5,702 nt of DNA from Spirochaetales bacterium (GTDB lineage Bacteria; Spirochaetota; Spirochaetia; Sphaerochaetales; Sphaerochaetaceae), in the NCBI GenBank assembly GCA_022771185.1, contig JALFCJ010000161.1, forward strand, positions 1 through 5,702, read 5' to 3'. The notes below the pieces were generated by a model. The model saw only the letters and a list, made by a program, of their open reading frames with translations, was not told the origin of the DNA and made no database searches. Each line of letters begins with the position of its first letter. The first letter of the stretch is position 1. The position numbers were made by a program, and so were the translations under genes. Positions 1-5,390 of the stretch are shown here, piece by piece.

Positions 1-787
1 CCTCGCTGTGGGCTGTTATCTTCTCTGCTACTCACTTACAACAGAAAGAGTCATCCCGGAAGTAGATGAAGCTAAGTTCAAAAACAACTCTGTTGGCACC
101 ATGCTTAAGAATGCCGTTACAAACAGAGCGCTTATCAGCATCATCGCAGCTTCTGTAGTAATGCTCCTAGCTCAGCTTACACAGCAGTCAATGGCTGGTT
201 ATGTATATCCTAACTACTATAGAAACGCTACAGCTCAGTCCATGTCTTCTCTTGCCATGCTGGGCGGTATGATCGTTGCGGCAGCATTAGCAAAGCCTCT
301 TGCCAGAAAGCTTGGAAAGGCAGAGCTCTCTGTAGTCTCCAACCTCTTTGCAGGAGCTGTAGGCGTCATCCTCTTCTTCGTCAGACCTGCAAACGTTTGG
401 GTATTCGTTGCACTCCAGTGCCTCTGCTGGCTGGGTCTCGGAATCTTCTCGATGATCTGTTGGGCACTCATCACTGACGTCATCGACGACGCAGAGCTGA
501 AAAACGGAATCAGAGAAGACGGAAGCGTATATGCTCTCTACTCTTTTGCCAGAAAGCTTGGCCAGGCTTTGTCTGCTGGTCTTACAGGTGCCCTACTCTC
601 ATTAATCGGATACACAACAGAGACAGCATTCTCAACTCCTGTTACAGAAGGTATCTTCAACATCTCGACACTGGTTCCTGCTCTTGGCTTCATTCTTCTT
701 GCAGCAATTCTTTGGTTCTGGTATCCGTTACACAAAAAGACTGTTGGCGAAAACGTAAGAAAGCTTAAGGCTCTTCATAACAAATAA
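1..787 (+). CDS. GPH-family sugar:cation symporter, C-terminal half (5'-truncated by window edge)
   Basis: The frame is open from base 2, and a GTG at 8 is only an internal valine: the upstream codons continue in frame and the family is about 450-500 residues long, so the true start lies outside the window. The family (MelB, LacS, GusB, XynP-like) imports glycosides across the cytoplasmic membrane with Na+ or H+. The visible 262 residues begin at the family's cytoplasmic CYxxTxERV loop. They continue with about six hydrophobic helices, including segments near bases 125-215, 240-300, 330-390, 400-475, 560-610 and 670-735. The strongest marker is the conserved loop TDVIDDAELKNGIREDGSVY (bases 475-534), followed by FARKLGQALS. 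The protein ends in a short basic tail with no PTS IIA-like domain, unlike LacS. It lies 13 nt upstream of a GH2 hydrolase, so the likely cargo is a galactoside or a related glycoside. The exact substrate cannot be read from the sequence. Confidence 0.9.
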   Translation, partial: LAVGCYLLCYSLTTERVIPEVDEAKFKNNSVGTMLKNAVTNRALISIIAASVVMLLAQLTQQSMAGYVYPNYYRNATAQSMSSLAMLGGMIVAAALAKPLARKLGKAELSVVSNLFAGAVGVILFFVRPANVWVFVALQCLCWLGLGIFSMICWALITDVIDDAELKNGIREDGSVYALYSFARKLGQALSAGLTGALLSLIGYTTETAFSTPVTEGIFNISTLVPALGFILLAAILWFWYPLHKKTVGENVRKLKALHNK

Positions 788-789
788 TT

Positions 790-794
790 AAGGA
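790..794 (+). promoter_or_regulatory. Ribosome binding site of the GH2 hydrolase
   Basis: AAGGA lies 6 nt before the ATG at 801 and directly after the transporter stop at 785-787. It fixes the start of the hydrolase. There is no room for a promoter or terminator in the 13-nt gap, so the two genes are read as one transcript. Confidence 0.75.
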
Positions 795-800
795 CAGAAT

Positions 801-3617
801 ATGAGAAAGATTACTAACATAAACGCTCTATGGGCATTTAGAAAAACAGACGTTCTTCCATCTTCCTTTGACCGCTCATGGGATCTGGTTTCTCTTCCAC
901 ATACATGGAACAATGTAGACGGTATGGACGGTGGAAACGATTACTGGAGAGGAAAGGCTACATATACCAAGACTCTTACTCTGGAGGATCTTCCACAGGG
1001 AAAAGACAACTACTTGGAGATAAACGGTGCAAACTCTTCCTCCGATGTTTTCTTCAACGGAGAGCATCTGGCTCATCACGACGGTGGTTTCTCTACATTC
1101 AGAGTATTGCTGCCTAAAAAGACAAAGAACGAGAATCTTCTTGTCATTCAGGTCGATAACAGCGCCAACGACAGAGTTTACCCACAGATGGCAGACTTCA
1201 CTTTCTATGGCGGCCTCTATAGAGATGTAAACATTATATCAGTTCCTGAAGTCCATTTTGACTTGGATTACTACGGAGGACCTGGTGTAATGGCTACACC
1301 ACACACAGAAGGATCATTGGATGTCAAAGTCTTTGTCAAGGGAAAGAGTGACGAGAAGCTGAGTTATGTTCTCTTAGATAAGGAAGGCAAGGTTGTTGTA
1401 GAAACTCTCTCAGAAGAAACAGAAGTAACTCTAGATGTTCCTTCTCCTCACCTATGGCATGGACGAAAAGATCCATATCTCTACACTCTCGTTTGTAGAA
1501 TAGTAAAGGGAGAAGAGGTATTGGATGAAGTCTCCACTTCTATTGGCTTCCGATCATTTGTCATCGACCCTGAAAGAGGCTTTATTCTTAACGGAGAAGA
1601 GTATCCACTACGCGGAGTCTCTCGCCATCAGGATAGATGGGGAAAAGGAAATGCCATATCAAAGGAAGACCATGAAGAAGATATGGCCCTCATAATGGAA
1701 GTCGGCGCTACAACAATTAGACTCGCCCACTATCAGCATGACCAGTATTTCTATGACCTCTGTGACAAAAACGGCTTAGTCATCTGGGCTGAGATTCCAT
1801 ATATCTCCCAGCATATGCCAAGTGGACGAGAGAACACAATCTCTCAGATGAAAGAGCTAATTGTCCAGAACTACAACCATCCGTCTATTGTCGTCTGGGG
1901 CCTTAGTAACGAGATAACAATGAATAATGCTCAGGATCCAGACCTTTTGGAGAACCACCATATCCTCAATGACTTGGTACATGAGATGGACAAGACCCGT
2001 CTCACTACTATGGCTGTGCTTACAATGTGTCCTCCTGACGCTGATATCGTCCATATTTCAGACGTCGTCTCTTATAACCACTACTTCGGTTGGTATGGCG
2101 GAGATGTATCTATGAACGGTCCTTGGTTCGACAACTTCCATAAAAAGTATCCAAATAGACCTATCGGATGCAGTGAGTATGGTGCAGAGGCTCTCAACTG
2201 GCACACATCAAAACCTGTGCAGGGTGATTATACAGAAGAGTATCAGGCATATTACCACGAAGAGCTTATCAAGCAGTTCTTCTCTAGAAAGTATCTTTGG
2301 GCAACCCATGTATGGAATATGTTCGACTTCGGTGCTGACGCCAGAAGTGAAGGTGGAGTGAACGGACAGAACCACAAGGGTCTTGTGACTATGGACAGAA
2401 AGTACAAGAAAGACTCTTTCTATGCTTATAAAGCATGGCTATCAGAGGAAAAGTTTGTACACATCTGTTCTAAGCGTTATGTAGATAGAGTCGAGGATGT
2501 AACTAAGGTTACTGTCTACTCTAACCTACCAGAAGTTACACTCTCTATTAATGGTGAAGTATTTGAAACAAAGAAGGCAGAAGACCACTTCTTCCACTTT
2601 GAGGTTCCAAATAAGGGAGAAACTGTTATTGAGGCCATTGCTGGCGACTACAGCGATAAGAGTGTGATCCGTAAAGTAGATGTATTTAATGACTCCTACC
2701 GCTTGAAGGAAAAGGGTGCTATTCTAAATTGGTTCGACAACTTCCATAAAAAGTATCCGAATAAGCCTATCGGATGTAGTGAGTATGGCTGTGAAGCCCT
2801 TAACTGGCACACATCAAAACCTGTACAGGGTGACTATACGGAAGAGTATCAGGCATACTACCACGAAGAACTCATCAAGCAGTTCTTCACAAGAAAGTAC
2901 CTTTGGGCAACCCACGTATGGAACATGTTCGACTTCGGAGCCGATGCAAGGGGTGAAGGCGGAGAGAACGGACAGAACCACAAGGGTCTTGTAACGATGG
3001 ACAGAAAGTACAAGAAAGACTCTTTCTATGCATATAAAGCATGGCTTTCGGAGGAAAAGTTTGTACACATCTGTTCTAAGCGTTACGTAGATAGAGTCGA
3101 GGATGTAACTAAGGTTACCGTCTACTCTAACCTACCAGAAGTTACACTCTCTCTTAATGGAGAAGTATTTGAAACAAAGAAGGCCGAAGACCACTTCTTC
3201 CACTTTGAAGTTCCAAATAAGGGAGAAACTGTTATTGAAGCTATTGCAGGCGACTACATCGATAAGAGTGTGATCCGCAAAGTAGATGTCTTTAACGACT
3301 CCTACCGCTTGAAGGAAAAGGGTGCCATCCTCAACTGGTTCGACATTACAGAAGTAGATGGATACTTTTCTATCAACGATAAGATGAGCGACATCATGCA
3401 ATCTAATGAAGGTAGAGCCCTGATAATGAATATTCTGGGTTCATTTGCCGGCGGAAACAAAGAGGCTTCTGGTTTTAAAGTCACCCCGGATATGATGCAG
3501 ATGATGGGAGGTTTTACTCTTATCAGACTCTGCAATATGTTGGGTACAGCAAATATCAAAGTCACAAAAGAGCAGTTATTGGCGCTCAACAGTGCACTTA
3601 ACAAGATAAAGAAGTAA
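801..3617 (+). CDS. GH2 beta-galactosidase-type glycoside hydrolase with internal 202-residue tandem duplication
   Basis: This 938-residue retaining glycosidase is probably cytosolic (no signal peptide) and would split the glycoside imported by the upstream transporter. Residues 1 to about 150 are the N-terminal jelly-roll (LPHTWN, then FFNGEHLAHHDGGF). Residues about 155-253 are an Ig-like domain ending in GFRSF. The TIM barrel follows: LRGVSRHQD at 270-278, IRLAHYQHD from R307, acid/base E371 in WGLSNEIT, and nucleophile E459 in CSEYG. WNMFDFGADAR spans 505-515 and an N-x-K (N524-H525-K526) follows. Residues 442-643 are then repeated as 644-845 with 7 substitutions, which adds a second nucleophile motif (E661) but no second acid/base. 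The tail (849-938) is a methionine-rich domain with MMQMMGGF at 898-905. Without the repeat the protein would be 736 residues, ordinary for the family. The FDFGADAR-EGG-NGQNHKGLVT block favours beta-galactosidase, but beta-glucuronidase shares N-x-K and is not excluded. Whether the duplicated enzyme is active is unknown. Confidence 0.93.
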   Translation: MRKITNINALWAFRKTDVLPSSFDRSWDLVSLPHTWNNVDGMDGGNDYWRGKATYTKTLTLEDLPQGKDNYLEINGANSSSDVFFNGEHLAHHDGGFSTFRVLLPKKTKNENLLVIQVDNSANDRVYPQMADFTFYGGLYRDVNIISVPEVHFDLDYYGGPGVMATPHTEGSLDVKVFVKGKSDEKLSYVLLDKEGKVVVETLSEETEVTLDVPSPHLWHGRKDPYLYTLVCRIVKGEEVLDEVSTSIGFRSFVIDPERGFILNGEEYPLRGVSRHQDRWGKGNAISKEDHEEDMALIMEVGATTIRLAHYQHDQYFYDLCDKNGLVIWAEIPYISQHMPSGRENTISQMKELIVQNYNHPSIVVWGLSNEITMNNAQDPDLLENHHILNDLVHEMDKTRLTTMAVLTMCPPDADIVHISDVVSYNHYFGWYGGDVSMNGPWFDNFHKKYPNRPIGCSEYGAEALNWHTSKPVQGDYTEEYQAYYHEELIKQFFSRKYLWATHVWNMFDFGADARSEGGVNGQNHKGLVTMDRKYKKDSFYAYKAWLSEEKFVHICSKRYVDRVEDVTKVTVYSNLPEVTLSINGEVFETKKAEDHFFHFEVPNKGETVIEAIAGDYSDKSVIRKVDVFNDSYRLKEKGAILNWFDNFHKKYPNKPIGCSEYGCEALNWHTSKPVQGDYTEEYQAYYHEELIKQFFTRKYLWATHVWNMFDFGADARGEGGENGQNHKGLVTMDRKYKKDSFYAYKAWLSEEKFVHICSKRYVDRVEDVTKVTVYSNLPEVTLSLNGEVFETKKAEDHFFHFEVPNKGETVIEAIAGDYIDKSVIRKVDVFNDSYRLKEKGAILNWFDITEVDGYFSINDKMSDIMQSNEGRALIMNILGSFAGGNKEASGFKVTPDMMQMMGGFTLIRLCNMLGTANIKVTKEQLLALNSALNKIKK
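2124..2729 (+). repeat. Intragenic tandem repeat, copy 1 (606 bp, residues 442-643)
   Basis: This unit starts at tggttcgac and runs to the codon before the next tggttcgac. It encodes the end of the GH2 TIM barrel, from just before the nucleophile strand (E459) through WNMFDF and N524-H525-K526, plus the following beta-sandwich domain ending in GAILN. It joins directly to the rest of the barrel (residues 256-441), so it can complete a normal catalytic fold. Relative to copy 2 it has R453, A462, S495, S516, V520, I583 and S618. Confidence 0.97.
2730..3335 (+). repeat. Intragenic tandem repeat, copy 2 (606 bp, residues 644-845)
   Basis: This is exactly one 606-bp period after copy 1, in frame and with no indels. 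By eye about 52 bases differ (roughly 91% identity) and only 7 residues change: K655, C664, T697, G718, E722, L785 and I820. Most differences are third-position changes. The nucleophile motif is repeated (E661). The unit is followed at 3336-3344 by tggttcgac again, where the native sequence resumes as WFDITEVDG. Confidence 0.97.
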
Positions 3618-3640
3618 TAACTCTATATCTAAAGAGAGAA

Positions 3641-3680
3641 GGCGGTTGATTTATTTCAGCCGCCCTCTATTTTGCTATTT
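3641..3680. terminator. Rho-independent terminator shared by convergent genes
   Basis: ggcggttga (3641-3649) pairs with tcagccgcc (3656-3664) over 9 bp, with one G-T pair and a 6-nt loop (3650-3655). It is flanked by agag/ctct, which could extend the stem. The plus-strand tail is ctctattttgctattt. It lies 23 nt after the hydrolase stop and ends over the last codons of the minus-strand regulator, so it mainly ends the sugar operon. It may also act in the reverse direction. Confidence 0.82.
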
Positions 3681-4094
3681 ATCGCTATCAACAAGAGAAA
3701 ACATATCAGTTATCTGTTTCTTGGGGACAAGGGCAAAACCTCTATCTTCGTCGCCTAGGACTGCCAGCTCGCTTCCGATTGAAAGATTAAATATTTCCAA
3801 GGCTTTTTGTGGTAGAACTATGGAACCATCCTCCCCAATCTTTACCATTCCGAAGAAATACTTTCCTTTTGGTGCCACGCCTACTATCTTTTGGTCTTCA
3901 TCTACATTCCCAACCAAGGCGTCTATTGTGACGTTAAATAAAGTAGAAAGCCTCATTAATGACGAACAATCTGGCTCACTCTCTCCCCGCTCCCACTTTG
4001 CTACTGTCTGCCTAGACACATTGATCCTTTCGCTCAATGCTTCCTGTGTCATTCCATTTCTCTTTCTAAGGAATATTATGTTTTCTCCAACCAT
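3675..4094 (-). CDS. XRE-family HTH regulator with C-terminal AbrB/SpoVT-like domain
   Basis: This 139-residue DNA-binding protein reads on the minus strand from ATG at 4094 to TAG at 3675. Residues about 4-60 are a classic XRE/Cro-CI helix-turn-helix: LRKRNGMTQEALSERINVS, then RQTVAKWERGESEPD and the closing LSTLFNVTIDALV. Residues about 76-121 resemble the swapped-hairpin AbrB/SpoVT fold: MVKIGEDGSIVLPQKALEIF, then L-IGSEL-VLGDEDRGFALV. That domain also binds DNA or dimerises in other proteins. Fusions of this type are known in Firmicutes; ligand and targets are unknown. The Shine-Dalgarno is weak, which leaves some doubt about the start, but the N-terminus fits the HTH fold exactly. The gene is convergent with the GH2 operon and divergent from the Rpn gene, so it could control itself, the Rpn gene or the sugar operon. 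The sequence does not decide between these. Confidence 0.88.
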   Translation of the reverse strand: MVGENIIFLRKRNGMTQEALSERINVSRQTVAKWERGESEPDCSSLMRLSTLFNVTIDALVGNVDEDQKIVGVAPKGKYFFGMVKIGEDGSIVLPQKALEIFNLSIGSELAVLGDEDRGFALVPKKQITDMFSLVDSDK

Positions 4095-4266
4095 AGAAAA
4101 ACTCTATCACAAAGAAGAGGAAACCAACAATATAAACCTGTTACAAGGTTATCTTCCTAAATAATTTTCCTCTTTTTATTAGTGTAATCATTCCTCTTCC
4201 TGTCATGATAAAGCCTCGTGGAACCAAAAACGCGACAGTTTTCGGGATTTTGGCGTTCTATATAGA

Positions 4267-4283
4267 GAAGGAGTGATTCCTTC
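4267..4283. promoter_or_regulatory. Perfect 6-bp inverted repeat upstream of Rpn gene
   Basis: gaagga (4267-4272) and tccttc (4278-4283) are exact inverted complements around a 5-nt spacer, gtgat. The dyad ends 24 nt before the Rpn start codon, so it could be an operator or a small hairpin in the leader. The arms are short, so chance is a real alternative. Confidence 0.3.
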
Positions 4284-4294
4284 GATATCAATAT

Positions 4295-4302
4295 AAAGGA
4301 GG
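4295..4302 (+). promoter_or_regulatory. Strong ribosome binding site of the Rpn gene
   Basis: AAAGGAGG is a near-perfect Shine-Dalgarno, 5 nt before the ATG at 4308. A second ATG at 4304 is out of frame and too close to the site, so 4308 is the start. Strong translation signals are notable for a gene of a putative mobile nuclease. Confidence 0.85.
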
Positions 4303-4307
4303 AATGA

Positions 4308-5312
4308 ATGTCTAATACATCACTTGGAGATAACCTGGTGTCTGCCGGTAGCGGCGCGAGGTATGACAAGAGTGCCAAGAGAATCATGTCATTCAAGTCG
4401 GTCCTTGCGTGGACTCTGAAGTCCATATGCACAGAGTTTTCTGATCTGGACTTGAAGTACATTGAAAGAAACTGCATCGTGGATGTATCCATATCAAATA
4501 AGGCGGTGCATCAGGACCACCCCGATAGAAAAGGGAAACTGGATGGAGACGAAAAAGTCACGGCAATGAACTCTGAGTCAGTTTCAAAGAAGGACGGTAC
4601 AGTCTACTTTGACCTCAGGTTCAGGGCAAGGGTGCCAGAGAAGGAAGGGGACGTGTATCTCATAATGAACATAGAGATACAGAACAAGAACAATCCCATA
4701 TACAGGCTGGTCTCACGAGGTATCTACTACTGCTCACGTATGATTTCGGAACAATATGGGACAGTCTTTAAGGATATGGACTACCACAAGATACAGAAGG
4801 TCTACTCAATCTGGATATGTCCAATGCCCAAGGATACCAAGAGAAAGAGCAGCATAACGCGGTATATGATGACGAAAAGAGATGAAGTGGGAAAAAGCTT
4901 TATCAACAAGAGATATTACGATAAAATGGAGACAGTGATCATTAAGCTCGGAAGAGAGGATGACTACTCCTCGAAGCCTATAACAGGGCTGCTGTCAGTG
5001 CTGTTCTCGCCTACCATGCCGATCGCGATGAAGAAGAGAATACTGAGCGGAGATTATGGGATAGCGATGACAAAGAAGTTTGAAAGAGAGGTATTGAGAA
5101 TGTGCAATTTAAGCTATGCAGTAATGGAAGAAGGACGTATACAAGGGCGTAAGCAAGGTCGAAAACAAGGTCGAGAAGAGGGACAATTGGAGATGTTGAA
5201 TAAGCTGATCAAGATAGGAAAATTATCGATTGAAGATGCTGCATATTCAGTAGATATGACGGTGGAAGACTTTCTGAAGAAAAAAGAAAAGTATCAGAAA
5301 AAGTCTCTCTGA
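4308..5312 (+). CDS. Rpn-family PD-(D/E)XK nuclease / putative transposase
   Basis: This 334-residue protein matches the recombination-promoting nuclease (Rpn, PDDEXK-type 'transposase') pattern common in Clostridia. The N-terminal helical part (to about residue 50) carries SFKSVLAWTLKSI. The nuclease core shows D102 in YFDLRF and the E-x-Q variant of the catalytic ExK, E123-x-Q125 in MNIEIQNKN. The family segment RLVSRGIYYCSRMISEQYGT and KIQKVYSIWICPMP follow. Residues 276-295 are a run of GRxx tetrapeptides (GRIQ, GRKQ, GRKQ, GREE, GQLE), and a helical C-terminus follows (LSIEDAAYSVDMTVEDFLKK). E. coli RpnA is a DNA endonuclease that raises RecA-independent recombination; activity here is inferred. 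Codon use differs from the sugar operon: 14 of 26 isoleucines are ATA, against about 9 of 48 in the hydrolase. This suggests transfer. No terminal inverted repeats or target duplications were seen. Confidence 0.88.
   Translation: MSNTSLGDNLVSAGSGARYDKSAKRIMSFKSVLAWTLKSICTEFSDLDLKYIERNCIVDVSISNKAVHQDHPDRKGKLDGDEKVTAMNSESVSKKDGTVYFDLRFRARVPEKEGDVYLIMNIEIQNKNNPIYRLVSRGIYYCSRMISEQYGTVFKDMDYHKIQKVYSIWICPMPKDTKRKSSITRYMMTKRDEVGKSFINKRYYDKMETVIIKLGREDDYSSKPITGLLSVLFSPTMPIAMKKRILSGDYGIAMTKKFEREVLRMCNLSYAVMEEGRIQGRKQGRKQGREEGQLEMLNKLIKIGKLSIEDAAYSVDMTVEDFLKKKEKYQKKSL
5133..5192 (+). repeat. Five 12-bp degenerate repeats encoding GRxx tetrapeptides
   Basis: Five in-frame 12-bp units encode GRIQ, GRKQ, GRKQ, GREE and GQLE (residues 276-295 of the Rpn protein). 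The middle units are near identical (aagcaaggtcga / aaacaaggtcga). Such low-complexity basic runs are typical of this family and tend to vary in copy number between homologues. The segment is probably a charged helix or linker before the C-terminal domain. Confidence 0.9.
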
Positions 5313-5333
5313 GCTTACCTGACTGCAAATAAT

Positions 5334-5366
5334 AAGGCGACATAGCGAGTGTTATGCCGCCTTTTT
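5334..5366. terminator. Rho-independent terminator after the Rpn gene
   Basis: aaggcgacata (5334-5344) pairs with tatgccgcctt (5353-5363) with a single A-C mismatch and an 8-nt loop (5345-5352). The stem runs into ttttt (5362-5366). It begins 22 nt after the Rpn stop and sits between two convergent genes. The reverse strand ends in a weaker T-rich run, so it may also end the HAD gene. Confidence 0.82.
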
Positions 5367-5390
5367 ATGCAAAACTAGATTCTGATAGAA

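Larger units (their letters stand above)
4095..4307. promoter_or_regulatory. Divergent intergenic region between XRE regulator and Rpn gene
   Basis: These 213 bases must hold promoters for both divergent genes. On the minus strand TATATT (complement of 4129-4134) is a fair -10 candidate about 35 nt before the regulator's ATG, though I see no good -35. An imperfect dyad, AACCT-6 nt-AGGTT, lies immediately upstream (4135-4150). Before the Rpn gene there is a 6-bp inverted repeat (4267-4283) and a strong ribosome site. I could not place a convincing -35/-10 pair for the Rpn gene. There is no coding frame that resembles a protein here. Confidence 0.45.

Noticed and set aside
8..10. GTG as the true start of the transporter
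   Set aside because: The codons before it are open and fit the family sequence. Starting here would leave only about half of a 12-helix transporter.
2124..3344. Two separate genes, a CRISPR-like array or an insertion sequence as explanation of the repeat
   Set aside because: The frame is continuous through both units. The units are coding, 606 bp each, with no spacers, terminal inverted repeats or transposase.
3646..4164. Long plus-strand open frame opposite the XRE regulator
   Set aside because: It mirrors the regulator and its upstream region. Its translation is serine- and phenylalanine-rich with no recognisable fold, while the minus strand has a clear HTH and AbrB-like domain.
4189..4306. 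cattcctc (4189-4196) and gaggaatg (4299-4306) as ends of a small mobile element
   Set aside because: Eight-base inverted matches about 100 bp apart are expected by chance in this purine/pyrimidine-biased DNA. The right arm is also just the ribosome site plus an ATG.
4157..4492. Minus-strand frame overlapping the regulator upstream region and the Rpn start
   Set aside because: It lies antisense to well-supported Rpn coding sequence, has no ribosome site I can see and shows no family-like motifs.
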